From NCBI RefSeq assembly GCF_000208745.1, contig NC_030852.1, forward strand, positions 22,101,705 to 22,165,704: a DNA stretch of 64,000 nucleotides. The letters run 5' to 3'. A program made the position numbers and the translations under genes. The DNA is from Theobroma cacao. Taxonomy: Eukaryota > Streptophyta > Magnoliopsida > Malvales > Malvaceae. Below, piece by piece: positions 36,101 to 47,617 of this stretch. The number at the start of each line of letters is the position of its first letter. Positions within the stretch are counted from its first letter, which is position 1. Under the pieces are notes generated by a model. That model saw only the letters and a list, made by a program, of their open reading frames with translations. It ran no database searches and was not told the DNA's origin.

Positions 36101-36850
36101 ATATAATTTGCATAGACATATAGTAAATTAATTAAGAGAGGTATTTTTATGAGAAAATTGATAGAGACTTATAAATAATTTAGAACTCTAGGTTAGCAAC
36201 TTAATCCATTAAACTAAGTTAAGAGAGAGAGAGATAATATTCAGATGAAGTATCGAGGGATATCATAATCTTAGGTCTGATAGTCACTCAAATTTAATAA
36301 AATAAATTTGTATAGATTTTAGATTAGTTTTAGTTTTAGTTATAAGTTTATTAGTTTCAAATCTTTCTTTTTAATTGTTTAGATAAAATTAGGGTGTGTT
36401 AATTTTAGTAGTTAACAGTGAAGATTAATTCAATTCTCTATAGAATCGATACTTTACTCATCTCTATATTATCTTTGCAATATGTACACTTGTGTGGGTA
36501 GAAAATTGAACAACAAAGGCAAATAAGGATTGGGATTTACAAGTCTCTAGTGGAAAAAAATAAGATATTAGTGAACGAGTGGATTTGGAGGTATAAGAAA
36601 GAGAGGGAAAGCCTATGGAGGAGAGTCATCATTGAGAAAAATGGTGGAGAACCAACAAGGTTGATTCCAAACACTTTGTGTAATAGAACAACGTTTACGA
36701 TGTGGAAGAACATTGTTAGCCCCTTTACCTCTAGTGACCCTATCTTGGACATGGTGAAAGTGGGCATAAGAATGGTGGCAAAGACTGGAGAACACATTCT
36801 CTTTTGGCATAATAAGCAAATAGGGTACTTGGTTCTTTTATAAGGCTTTC
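33180..36850 (+). pseudogene. LINE reverse transcriptase remnant, interrupted by an insert
   Basis: 33490-33720 reads WFNESDHNTKLFHAIATIIR, the linker just upstream of the LINE RT. About 34330-34580 contains the GLR-GC-LS motif region and LHLYFVDDLTIFYESK, where VDD holds the catalytic Asp pair. Near 34940 the frame reads KIHYVDWDSICMCKA, and it resumes after the insert at 36516 with LVEKNKILVNEWIWRYKKER and SLWRRV. Stops and frameshifts abound. The continuity of motif order across 34979-36515 shows that this piece is a later insertion. Confidence 0.8.
34979..36515 (+). mobile_element. Probable solo LTR inserted in the LINE RT
   Basis: LINE coding sequence stops at 34978 and resumes at 36516. 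AAGGC is present at both edges (34974-34978 and 36516-36520), fitting a 5-base LTR-type duplication; the match extends imperfectly to AAGGC(T/A)AATAA, which would instead suit a longer duplication. The right end (TCTCTATAGAATCGATAC, then CACTTGTGTGGG and AACAACA) resembles the 3' end of some gypsy-type LTRs. The left end begins TAATAAC rather than TG, perhaps by mutation. No coding domain is visible; the 65-codon frame near 35214 has no family match. Confidence 0.55.
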
Positions 36851-37089
36851 CCAAGGATCTATTATGTAAAGATAATCGATACTCTGATGGATTTTTGTAT
36901 GTTAGACAATGAGGTATGATAGTGAAATATCTAGTTAAGAATGAGGCTATTTGATAAGGAGCTTAAATAGTGCGAGCATTTCATTAACACTATGAAAAAT
37001 AGTGCTCTTGATAGAGAGATGCTAGATAAAGTCATTTAGAAAAGAACTAGAAGGGCATACTCATCTATAACTTTTTGTGGGATGATCAT

Positions 37090-38110
37090 TAATGGTAGCT
37101 AGTGAGAAAGATGATAGTCCTTGGAAAATGGTTTGAGAAAATCTTGCCCCATCAAAACTCGAAGTATTTTGTTGGCAAACGTTGAGAAGGAGAGTAGCGA
37201 TGAGAGGTGAATTAGTAAGAAAAGGGCTTGATTAGTAGTAATTTAACCACATGTGTTACATGAAATAGTGTGGTGGAGACGATGCACTTATTCTTCAAAT
37301 ACAAGGATTCTTAGAAGGTTTGGGTATTATGTTGTGAGGCTTGGGGAATTGCTTGGACCACATCAGGGGAATATTAGTGGCGTTACTCTTGGAATGGAAT
37401 GGTATGCCTATTAGACGTAAGTGTGCTAACATTTGGCGCATGGAATTTTTCTTGATTATATAGATGATTTGGCTTCATAAAATAAGATGGTTTTCAATGG
37501 TTAAGTGCGAGATTTATGCCAAAATTTTGATATTACAAAATTGAGAGTTCGTTAGTGGGCTAGGGCCAAGTGGCTTTTCGAGAACATTTAAGTTTTGGAT
37601 GTAGAATAATCCTTAACTTATGCAAAGGCCCTTATGAGTAACAAAAAGATAAAACAAGTGGTTGAGTTGAAATGACCCGAGAAAGATTGTCTTAAGTTTA
37701 ATTTTGAGGATGTGACTAAGGGATATCCGAGGAGAATCTATTATAAGGGGTGCATTGAGAGAAGATTACGGCTATATCAAAATTTTGTTTTCAAAATTAT
37801 TAAGGATTGGAGATTAGGACATCGTAGAACTAATGACAATCAAGGAACCCTTTGCCTTGTTTACAGCCTCAAGGTGGACCAATTCACATGGACTGATCTT
37901 TAAATCAAAGTCCACCGACATTGTCTAGTGGACAAATAATTTGTCACTAGCACCATGAAGGATGAAAACTTTGAACCATATCAATAGCTTGAAGAATAGA
38001 GTGTAGAAATGGTCAATGGTGTACATTTTTAAATCAACTAACCATTTGGTGGATCATCTAACTAAGGTAGGGGTTGAGCAAGTTGAGGAGCTGTTTCAGG
38101 TCTATAGTTA
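37090..38110 (+). pseudogene. LINE zf-RVT and RNase H-like C-terminal remnant
   Basis: LAPSKLEVFCWQTLRRRVAMRG near 37145-37210 matches the zinc-binding reverse-transcriptase (zf-RVT) region that follows RT in plant LINEs. Near 38040-38110 LVDHLTKVGVEQVEELF resembles the end of the RNase H-like domain (ADSLAK motif position). Intervening sequence is too decayed to assign. Confidence 0.65.
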
Positions 38111-38329
38111 ATGCCAAGCTTGGTATGTGATTTTTCTTTATGTGGCCATAGTGTACTTGGTTATCTTGTTGCTGTTTATGTGTCTATAGAATCGTGGATT
38201 GAGCTTGAGATGCAAAACCATGCTATATCTTTGTTTTGGTGAGGAACCAATTGGTTCTGTTGTAGGGTTATGTTAAATTGAGTTGGTGCAATTGTATTTA
38301 GGTGCAATTGTGTTTAGTTGTGAAGTAGA

Positions 38330-38677
38330 TAAAAGACATCATAGATGCCTATACATATGCACGTTAACAAAATTAACATATAGAAAAATTGAAATGCGGA
38401 ATTGGATACTAACCTTCAGCCATTGATGTCATAGAAATAAGCTTCTTTGTATATGGGTACTTCTAAACTCTAGCAATCTCACTTAAATGGTGTATTTAGA
38501 AAAATACTGAGCTTAGGGATCTATATCTGATTTTTCCTTATATATTGTATTCCCATCAAGACATAACCAAAACAAGGAAGTGGGCAAAGAAATGGGCATG
38601 CTAAAGTGGTTTCCAGAAGGTTAGTGGAGAGTGGGGTGGGTGATAAACGAACCATAACTGAACATGGGTAATTAACA
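38330..38677 (-). repeat. Copia 3' LTR
   Basis: It pairs with 47131-47482. On the element strand it starts TGTTAATTACCCATGTTC and ends near ATGATGTCTTTT. The end toward the LINE lacks a clean CA, so this border is accurate to a few bases. Confidence 0.85.
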
Positions 38678-38983
38678 TTCTCCCACTTGGTTTGTAAATT
38701 TTACTTAATAATACCCAAAATCCATAAATCTTTCTCCTTAAGAATAGAAACAAAATACATGAATCATGGCGACAAGTCCTCTAAAAACGAGTATTATCTT
38801 TCATGCATCACTATGCATTTTATTTCTTTAATGCCAACCCATCATAACTTAATGAATAAACCTTATATTTATTCTAGGTCCAATAATGATTGTTATTCTT
38901 AAAATAAACGTGTACACAAGGTTGAGAAAACACACAAATGAATAAGAGTTCGATTACAAATGATACAAGCCCATACAATAAAA

Positions 38984-39560
38984 TCACATGATGGAACCAA
39001 GTCCCATTTGAGCTACATGATCTTTCAATTTCATTGGTGGCATGCCTTTTGTTAAAGGATCAACAATCATCAATTCAGTGTTAACGTGCTCAATGACCAC
39101 TTTGTTCTCCCTAAATGGTTCCTTTATGGCCAAATACTTAATGTCAATGTGTTTATTTCTACTACCATTTTTGTTATTTTTAGCCAGGAAAACTGCATCC
39201 AAATTGTGACACTACATCTTCAATGGCTTAGAAATGGAATTCACAATTATAAGCCCAGATATGAAACTCTTTAACCACGCACCATGTGAGTAGCCTCAAA
39301 ACAAGAAACAAACTTAGCCTTTATGGTAGAAGTAGTATTTAAGGTCTATTTTGCACTCCTCTAAGACATCGTTCCGTCAGCAAACATAAAAACATATCCA
39401 AATGTTGATTTTTATAAATCAACACACTCAGCGAAGTTCGAATAAGAGTAACTAACTACCTCCAAGTTGTTTATTCGCCTATACATAAGCATGTAATCTT
39501 TGGTCCCTTTAAGGTACCTTATCACCTTCTTTGTAGCTCTTTAATGATCCGTACCTGGGT
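38984..39560 (-). pseudogene. Copia RNase H domain remnant
   Basis: The C-terminus of the copia polyprotein reads NKHIDIKYLAIKE, then VIEHVNTELMIVDPLTKGMP at 39202-38984, matching the family's HIDVRYH and VADPLTKGL signatures. Upstream segments (SSTFGY-like, and KATKKVIRYLKGT) are present with several stops. The RNase H would process RNA:DNA hybrids. His-to-Tyr-like changes and stops mark it as dead. Confidence 0.85.
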
Positions 39561-39564
39561 TGCT

Positions 39565-40490
39565 CTAATATCTACCCAACATTCCAACAGGAAATGCAAT
39601 GTCAAGTCTTGTACAAACCTGAGCATACATTAAGCTCCCAACAACAGAAACATATAGAATGTTTTGCATTTGTTCCCTTTCAAGCTTATTTTTCAGGCAT
39701 TGGTTCAAATTGAACCTGTCACCCTTCACAATGGGTGCTACACTCGGTGAACAATCCTTCATCCAAAACCTTTCTAAAACCTTATTGATATAGCTTTCTT
39801 GAGATAAACCTAAAATGTTTTATGATATGTCTCTATGGATCTTAATGCCAATAACATAACATGCCTCACCCATATCCTTCATATCCAAATTCTTAGAGAG
39901 AAATGGTTTCACTTTATGTAGCAACTCATTATCATTGGTTGCAAGTAGTATATCATCCACATATAGAATAAGGAAATAGATTTTACTCTCACTAACCTTC
40001 TGATATATGCATTGATCCATGATGTTCTCTATAAAACAAAATGAAGAGATGACATCGTGGAATTTCAAATACCATTGACGGGAGGCTTATTTCAATCCAT
40101 ATATGGATTTCTTGAGCTTGCACACCAAATGCTCACCATCACTAGAGGAGAATCCTTCTGGTTGTTTTATATAAACCTCTTCCTCTAGGTCCCCATTGAG
40201 GAACGTTATTTTCACATCCATTTGATATAATTCAAAATCGAAATAGGCAACTAATGCTATAATGGCACGAAGGGAATCTTTCTTAGATACAGAGAGAAAG
40301 TCTTCGAGTAATCGATTCCTTCATTTTGAGTGAAACCCTTGGCAACAAGTCTTGTTTTATATCTCTCAATGTTGCCTAATGAATCCTTTTTTGTTTTAAA
40401 GACCCATTTACATTCAATGGTTAAAGACCCATTTACATTCAATGGCCTTTGCACCATTAAGTAACTTAACAAGATTTCAGACTCCATTAA
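39565..40490 (-). pseudogene. Copia reverse transcriptase remnant
   Basis: Motifs in order are ECKWVFKTKK, YKTRLVAKGFTQNEGIDY, then LILYVDDILLATND (catalytic YVDD at about 39975) and SVVGSLMYAQVCTRLDIAF. These are diagnostic of Ty1/copia RT. A perfect 25-base tandem duplication at 40396-40445 repeats the ECKWVF part and shifts the frame. Further stops separate the pieces. Confidence 0.9.
40396..40445. repeat. Perfect 25-base tandem duplication in the copia RT
   Basis: The 25-base unit beginning TTAAAGACCCATTTACATTC occurs at 40396-40420 and again at 40421-40445 without a mismatch. Because 25 is not a multiple of three it breaks the RT frame. The identity suggests it arose much later than the element. 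Confidence 0.95.
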
Positions 40491-40899
40491 ATGCCATAGA
40501 ATTCATCTCATCTTTCATGGCATTATACCACAATTCAGATTCTTTACAACTCATGGTTTGTGAAAATGTTTCAGGATCATTTTTAGCTCCAACATTATAG
40601 TAAGCTTCCTATAGATACACAATGTAATCACTAGGGATTATTGATTTCTTCATCTTAGTTGATTTTCTTAATGTTGTATTAACATCCTTCGGAGAAGCAT
40701 GTTAAGCAAATGGTTGCTCAACAATCTCTAAAAATTGCTAAACAACCAGATCTACTAGATTGTCATCAGCAGCTTGTGGAACTTCAATGATTGGTTGTAC
40801 AACACATGTTTGAATTTGAGGATTGTTATGAATGACAATCAATTTGTCACTTGAAGTGGGAGTTTGAATATCACAATAATTCTTCTCAGAAATTAAGTT

Positions 40900-41583
40900 A
40901 TGAGATTGATCACTCCTACTAATCAAGTTAATTTCAAGAAATTTTGCATTTCTAGATTCTACAATTCTAGTGCTATGAAATGGACAATAAAATTTGTACT
41001 ATTTGGACCTTTAAGCATATCCAACGAAATACCTATTTACAATCCTTGGGTCTAATTTCTTTTTTTTTTTTTGTGGATTATAAACTCTTACTGTAGATGG
41101 GCATTTTCAAATGCGTATATGTCGCAAACTCGATTTCCAACCTTTCCACAATTCAAATGGTGTTTTAAGAATAGCCTTGGTTGGAACTTGATTTAATATA
41201 TACACTGTCATTTTAAAAGCTTCAATCCTTAAGGATTTAGGAAGCTTGGAGTTGCTAAACATACTCCTCACCATATCCATCAATGTTCGGCTTCTTCTTT
41301 CTGCTATACCATTCTAGTATGAAGATTCAGGCATGGTGTATTGAGCCACTATCCCATGCTCCTCAAGAAACTTGGCAAATGGACTAGGTGCTTGTCCATC
41401 CTCAATGTATCTACCATAATAGTCTCCACCTTTATCTGATCTCACAATCTTAATTTGCTTCTTGTATGGTCTTTCTACTTCAACTTTAAATACCTTAAAG
41501 GCATCTAATTCTTCATTCTTATTATGAAGCAAGTAAAGATACATGTATCGTGAATAATCATCAATGAAAGAGATAAAGTATTT
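40900..41583 (-). pseudogene. Copia integrase core remnant
   Basis: IVRSDKGGDYYGRYIEDGQ (41460-41400) holds the second catalytic Asp of the DDE triad. It is followed by FLEEHGIVAQYTMP, an NGIAERRSRTL segment with the Glu (about 41310) and DMVRSM. The domain would insert cDNA. A stop separates the Asp and Glu parts near 41314. Confidence 0.88.
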
Positions 41584-41926
41584 CTAACCATACAAGTCGA
41601 TATCTAGACTAAAAATATTTGTATGTATGATCCCTAATGTGTCCGAACTCCTCTTGGCACCTTTCTTTGTCTTGTTAGTCTGCTTTCCCTTAATGCAATC
41701 CACACAAGCATCAAAATTAGTAAAATCCAAAGTATTGAGTACTCCATCATTCACTAATCTTTTAATCCTCTCTATGGATATATGTCTTAATCTTCGGTGC
41801 CATAAAATAGAGGAATTTTCATTCATAACACATTGTTTTAATACCAGCATTATCATGAACAAGCATTGCATTATAAAAGGCATTGTCTTGCTAATTAATT
41901 AGGAAAAGACCATCAAACATTGTACC
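41584..41926 (-). pseudogene. Copia GAG-pre-integrase region, second half
   Basis: The segment reads LWHRRLRHISIERIKRLVND and CVDCIKGKQTNKTKKGAKRS. This is the zinc-binding GAG-pre-integrase domain (LWHxRLGH and CxxCxxGK) that precedes the integrase core. It is the continuation of the copia sequence interrupted by the solo LTR at 41927-44875. Confidence 0.88.
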
Positions 41927-44875
41927 TGTAAAACCTGACTCTATAAATACATGTCATGACATACATGCACTGAGTAGCATGTTATTACGTTAGGAAAGTC
42001 TATAAGAATAGACGAAATCCGGTATTATACCTAACGGTACGCTTAAGTGGATTTAACCTCGAACTAGTTTAAATAGGAATCGTAGGATGAAATTTAATAT
42101 TTTACAGTCGAAGAATGACTAAAAATGATTATTCAGAGTTTGATGGTGCATTTGAGGTAAAATGGAAAATTTCGATGTTTAGGGGTAAAATCGTCATTTT
42201 GCCACCTAAGATAATAATTTGATCATGGAGTCAAATTTTTGATCAAGATTAACTATTTGGAGTATAATTTAATGATAGGAAGTGAAAATTTTCAATTTCG
42301 GCAATTTTCGAAACATAAGGGTAAAACGGTAATTTTATCGTTTCGGGTAAAAATCATAATTTTCACCACCCAAAACTTGTCAAAATCATAGGATTTATTT
42401 ATTTTTGGTATGAATAACTATGGTATGTTAAGTGGTGAAAAATTGAAGTTTAAAGGATGAAATTTTAAAAACGGACCAACGGGAAAGTGACACATGACAT
42501 TTTTTTATGAGTTAATATTTATTTTAATGAAATGTTAGCCCATTTAAACCTCATACTAACTGCTGGCCGGCCATAAGGAAAGAACAAGAGAGAAAATAGA
42601 GAGGAAAGGAAGAAAAGAGAAAAACAAAGGAAAACTAGAAAATTCAAAGGGGAAATTGAGTTTTTCGTCCGTTTACGCGTCTAATGGTAAGATTTTTCGA
42701 TTTTAGCTTGATTTCTACCTTTCCTATGCCTTTATTTCCATTAAGCATGCTTGAGGAGAGAGATCAAAAAGTGAAACCAAGGGCTGGCCGAAATTCTAGG
42801 GGAGAGATTATGGAATTTTTAGGTTTTGATTTTTAGTTAAATTGGTAGTTTTAGTTAGTTAAATGTGTATAGAAATTAAATTGGGCAAGAAAGCATGAAA
42901 TTTTCACAATACCCACCCTTGGCTGAATATGCATTGATGTACAATGATGATGAACTGATTTTTATTCTAAGAGAAATGAAGAGAAAATGATGAAAAATGG
43001 TTAAATGTGATAGAAAAACAGAGTGGAAAATTAACCGAGTAAATGTCCCATTTTTGAACGAATTTTCCAAAGAGGAAAGTTAGCTGATTTTGGTGATTTT
43101 AGAAGGTTATTGGCTGATATTTAATGGTTAGAAATGTTGTGGAGAAAATGGGACAATTTAGAGCTAAAATGGAGCGCGTTAGCAATTTAACGAGTAAAGT
43201 GCCAAAAATAGGTTAATACCGCGTTTAAGCCGTTTTAGGCTATTGCATTTCATACCATGCATTAGTATAGGATTTAAGTCAATTATATAGTGATTTAGCA
43301 TCAATGTGGTGAATTGGGTAGATTTTGCAATGTGTTTAGGAGGAGAGCCTTCCGGTAAAAGTAAAGAAGTCGTACCCGATGAACAGTGATCGGGGCACCT
43401 AAAAATCAGTTAATTTGTACAAACGGTGAGTAAACTTATTATTATTGTAAATTATCTAGAGTTTATTTTTAAATACTCTTTATGTATTTTATGAAATGAA
43501 AATGAGATTAAAACGAGATTTTTGATGTTTTAGAAATAAATGTGACAAATAAAAATATATTATGTTGATTATGAAATTGAGTAATTGGAGGCTGCCAATT
43601 ATTTTGAAATATATATTTTTCTATGAATGGCTTATGAAATATGAGTATATGTGGCTATATTTGATAAATTGCATTGAGAATTTATGTAAGTTGTTTTTAC
43701 TATACAGGTTGGGTAAATAAATAAAAGCTACATTATACTGTCGAAATTTTATTAAAATTGGTGGGTTTAGTCACTGCAGTGACGGGTTTTCGTGGACTGC
43801 CTATTAGAGGGGCACGGTAAACTCGGTTACATAATTATTCCGGTTGTAGAGGCGAGGAGGGTAACTCCCGGGGTAGTATTAGAGCTCACTTCACGTCGAA
43901 CCCCCACGTGAATGTGTAACTCGGCCAACGCCAAGGAACGACTTGTTTTAAAAATAAAAATGTGTTTCATATGTAAATATCATAACTACCTTGGCGGACT
44001 CGGTTAGATGCCTCGGCCAAGGTATCCCCGAGGATTAGTTTTGGCTTGAGCCCTGTTTTTAATAAAAGTAAGAAGCCTTAACAACTGTTTTGGTAAATTA
44101 CAAATATTTTATGGTTTAAGAAATAAATTGAAAACATTATGAAATGGTTTGTGATTTGTTGTTTGAACTTGCCTCTATTTTAATCGCTTTTAGATATTTA
44201 TGATAATGTCTATTTACTCATTGGGATTGCAAAATCTCACCCACCTCCTTTCCAAATATTTCAGGCATGTGGTAGCTTGTAGATACCTTATTTTGTCGAG
44301 GATTCCAATTGACATCTCTATCTTACAAACAGTAGGTTACTATCACCAACACTTAGTGTAGTTGTGGGCCACTTGTCATTGTAATTATTATTGTACATTA
44401 TAACTTTGTAAATTATAGTATGAATGAATTTATTTTGTTCTCACGCTACAAAAATTATTTATGTATAGTTCTATAAAAATTGTTTTATAAGAAAATGAAA
44501 TATATTATCAAATATTTTTATTTAGTCTAGTTAGCCAACTTTTCACTCTAAATGGATGATTTAGATTACAAAAATTTATTTTAAATCGGTAGTGGATATT
44601 TTCTACCATACGTTGTATTTTTATCAGGTTTCGAAATTTTTTTGATAAAAATGATCAAAATACCCCTGTGTGGCGAAAATTTTATTTTGATTGTTTTCGA
44701 TCTAAAATAGTTTCTATTCTCTTAAAACTAGATATTTAGTAACTATTGCTCACAAGGGAGGTGGAAAACTGATGCAAGAGCCTTGCGAGGTTTCGGTGGA
44801 TATACCGAGTAATGAAGGTTTACCGAGACTTCGCGACGGTTGTCATGGGCTCGAGGGAGGTTCCGGGTCATGACA
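41927..44875 (+). mobile_element. Solo LTR (chromovirus-like) inside the copia element
   Basis: The element begins TGTAAAACCTGACTC and ends GGGTCATGACA, flanked by a perfect 5-base duplication GTACC (41922-41926 and 44876-44880). Joining the flanks restores the order of the copia GAG-pre-integrase region, which proves an insertion. At 2949 bases, with no coding domain and no second LTR copy, it is best read as a solo LTR. Its end resembles the GGTCGTTACA end of the chromovirus-type LTRs at 51790 and 58554, so a Del/Tekay-like source is likely but unproven. Confidence 0.88.
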
Positions 44876-44879
44876 GTAC

Positions 44880-45240
44880 CATTCCTAACAATACCAGATT
44901 TATAAAATAAATTAAAAGATGTATTTGAAAAGTTAAAGGAAAAACCAAACGGTATAAGCCTTGAAACTGAAATCAAATTTCTAGAGAAACTTAGAATATA
45001 AAATGTTCTTTCCAAATTTAAAACAAAACCAAAATCCAAAATCAATCTACATGTTCCAATCACCTTACATGTGAATGCATCTTGTTTCCTGAATAGATGC
45101 ACTACTCACTACCCACTAGCTTCTTTTGGTTTAGAAAGCCTTGCAAGGTATTCGAAATATGGATTGTGTAACTTGAATCAGTTTACCAAGTATTATGACA
45201 AACATCAACCATATTAGATTCATAACAAACAAGTGAGTTT
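44880..45240 (-). pseudogene. Copia protease / GAG-pre-integrase, first half
   Basis: The frame reads VIGTCRLILDFGFVLNLERT and FSRNLISVSRLIPFGFSFNF, then NLFYKSGIVRNG. This corresponds to the stretch after the protease and start of GAG-pre-integrase in copia polyproteins. The DSGA protease active site would lie just upstream (about 45200) but is too decayed to identify. The last part of the listed frame (beyond 44876) belongs to the inserted LTR, not to copia. Confidence 0.75.
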
Positions 45241-46000
45241 GGATTACCTTTCTTCTCAAGCTAAGCCTTAAATTTGACGTAATCCTTCTTCATGTGCCTC
45301 TTCTTTTTATAGAAGAAATATTTGGATTCCTTCTTGACATCAGTTTGGATGGGTATTTTACCCTTTCCCTTTTGTTTAGCCTGTTATTTGTTCTTTCTTG
45401 TGTTGCCACATTTGCACTTTTCACTTGATTCCATAATCAACTTGTTTTCCTCTTGAACACACATGGTTAAACATTCATTAATTGACCATTTATCCTTTTG
45501 TGTGTTATAAAAGATTTTGAAAGCTCCATATTGATGTGGAAGAGTATTTAGATTGAAGTGCACAATAAAGATTCAGACATTTCAACCTCAAGAGATTTGA
45601 GGTGAGCTGTAATGTCCTTTATCTAGATGATGCGCTCACGCACACCTCTAACACTGGTGAGCTTCATTGATGATAACTTTGTCATTAGAGTGCTGGCTAG
45701 GGCTTTATTTAAAAACTCAAATTGTTCATCAATAGCCTTCAACAGATCCTTAACATTATCTTGCTCTCTTATTGAACCACATATACTAGCACAAAATTTT
45801 ATCTTTATGAACACATATTGAGATGATTAGATCACTCTCTTCGTTCATAAAGAGCAATTTCAGCCTGAGTGCTAGTATCAGTAGGTGTAGGTGGTTCGTC
45901 CTTCCGAATAGCATAATCAATGTCCATCTACGATAATTGAAGGAGAATCCTCTTCTTCCATATTTTATAGTTTTCACTATTTAAATAAGGAATATCACAT
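45240..46000 (-). pseudogene. Copia gag remnant with zinc knuckle
   Basis: Scattered frames show a W-K-RILL start, MDIDYAIRKDEPPTPTDTST, then QFEFLNKALASTLMTKLSSM and VRGVRERI, matching copia gag (UBN2-type) order. A zinc-knuckle remnant with KKKRHMKKDYVKFKA lies near 45290. It would form the capsid. Multiple stops and frame changes are present. Confidence 0.78.
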
Positions 46001-47104
46001 TTGATATCAGAAAAATTCACAGTTTGTATAACTGCATTAAAAAAAATGTACATGCTTTGGTCATAGAAATTAAGGCAAATAAATATATGTCATATTTTAC
46101 CAATGTAAAGCATGTAAATCATGCTTAAAAATATGAACCAAATAACAAATAAAAATGGTTTGTAGGCCAAGTTTTATTTTAAAGATTCATATGCAAACTT
46201 CGTGATGAAACTATCAAATTATATTCATTTTCTTAATTCCTGTGGGTAAATTAAGAAAAATAATTTATTATTTCATCCTAATTAATTATACTAATATAAT
46301 AAAAAAAAGTCATGTGAGATAAATTTTATCATATTTGAATACCATTAATTACAATTGATGTCATTTTTCTACATGTGATCCAAAGATACCTAATATATAA
46401 TTTAGCATAATCAAAGATGCTGTGACTAATCTCTAATTAATTAAAATTATATTGATCACATGACATCCAATTTTGTGCATAAAATTGTTAAGCAACATGC
46501 ATATATCCACATATAATAAATAGACAATAAAAAAAAACTACATTCATTAATTCATGCATAAAATTAAGCACCAAAAAATTACAAAAAAAAAAATCTGTTT
46601 CAAAATGACAGTTTTTTTTTATTGGCCTTTTATGTTTTGAGCTAAGGGACATATGTATGTCCCAAAAGAATGATTGTTGAACTTTGTTAATATTTGTTGA
46701 ATCACTTGTAGCCCAACTTTTTACTAATTATGGACAAGGAGGCCCATGTCCAAACTCATTAAAAGAAAAGAAGTGGACCCATGTATTAAAAGAAAAGAAA
46801 TAGGTCTATGGCCACAACTTGTCAAAAGAAAAGAAGTAGTTTAGATTTTATTTTTATTCATCGTTTTCTACCTCTAGATGGATTTGTTCAACTTAAAATT
46901 GAACCAGTTTCATAAATCTGGTCATATCTCGATCTCTAGGACTCCATTTTCGACATTTCAAAAGCTGTTTTGCTCATAATTGAATTTCCTTTAACTTTTC
47001 AACATCATTTTATTAAAAATTTGACTAAACAATTTCAAGTTTATAAAACAAAACATTTTGCCATTTTTGCATATAAATATAAAAACTCAAACACATCAAG
47101 ACAG

Positions 47105-47128
47105 AAGTTGAAAGTGCTTTGATACCAA
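47105..47128 (-). other. Copia primer-binding site (tRNA-iMet type)
   Basis: On the element strand TTGGTATCAAAGC follows the 5' LTR within a few bases. It differs by one base from the usual TGGTATCAGAGC complement of initiator tRNA-Met. It confirms the minus orientation. Confidence 0.82.
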
Positions 47129-47130
47129 CA

Positions 47131-47482
47131 AAAAGACATCATAGATGCCTATACATATGCAAGTTAAGAAAATTAACATACAAAAAAATTGAAATGCAGA
47201 ATTAGATGTTAACCTCTAGCCATTAATGTCATAGGAATAAACTTTTTTGTATAAAGGTACTTTTAAACTCTAGCAATCTCGCTTAGATGGTGTGTATTTA
47301 GAAATATGTAAACTTAGAGACCAATACTTGGTTTTTTTTCCTTATATATTGTCTTCCCATCAAAGAAATGGCCAAAAAAATGAAATGGGCAAAGAAATGG
47401 GCATGTTAAAGTGGTTGCCAGAAGGTTAGTAAAGAGCGGGGTGGGTGATAAACGGGCCATAATTGAACATGGGTAACTAACA
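47131..47482 (-). repeat. Copia 5' LTR
   Basis: It pairs with 38330-38677. On the element strand it begins TGTTAGTTACCCATGTTC. Both LTRs share AAAAGACATCATAGATGCCT at the low-coordinate end. They are about 350 bases, and their divergence indicates an old insertion. Confidence 0.87.
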
Positions 47483-47617
47483 GTATAGCTTATGGGGATT
47501 GTGAGGTACCCTAAATACGCTACTATCTAGTTGTATTACCATGCATGATGAGCTTGACACCTTTGCTTGATGTGTGCTTAATCTACTGCAATAAAATCTC
47601 TTGATCATAAAAAAAAA

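Larger units (their letters stand above)
38330..47482 (-). mobile_element. Ty1/copia retrotransposon, degenerate, with nested solo LTR
   Basis: Two LTRs flank a minus-strand interior in the copia order gag, PR, GAG-pre-integrase, integrase, RT, RNase H (47100 down to 38984). It lies in the 3' part of a LINE whose tail resumes at 47483. The flanking pentamers are GTAGA (38325-38329) and GTATA (47483-47487), an imperfect duplication. A hand comparison of about 135 bases of the LTRs shows about 16 differences (~12%), so the insertion is old. The interior is interrupted by a solo LTR (41927-44875). Confidence 0.92.
29820..47617 (+). mobile_element. Degenerate plant LINE (non-LTR retrotransposon), split by two insertions
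   Basis: On the plus strand the order is an ORF1 with an RRM-like start (29820 on), an apurinic endonuclease region, reverse transcriptase, zf-RVT and an RNase H-like end near 38110. The 3' end resumes at 47483 and ends ACTGCAATAAAATCTCTTGATC plus a short A run (47609-47617). It is interrupted by an LTR-like insert (34979-36515) and by a copia element (38330-47482). Stops and frameshifts are everywhere, so it is dead and old. The target duplication was not found, and the 5' boundary at the ORF1 ATG is only a minimum. Confidence 0.85.

Noticed and set aside
44743..44880. C-terminal end of a copia-like frame (residues after GIVRNGT)
   Set aside because: This part is encoded by the inserted solo LTR; the copia sequence stops at the GTACC duplication.
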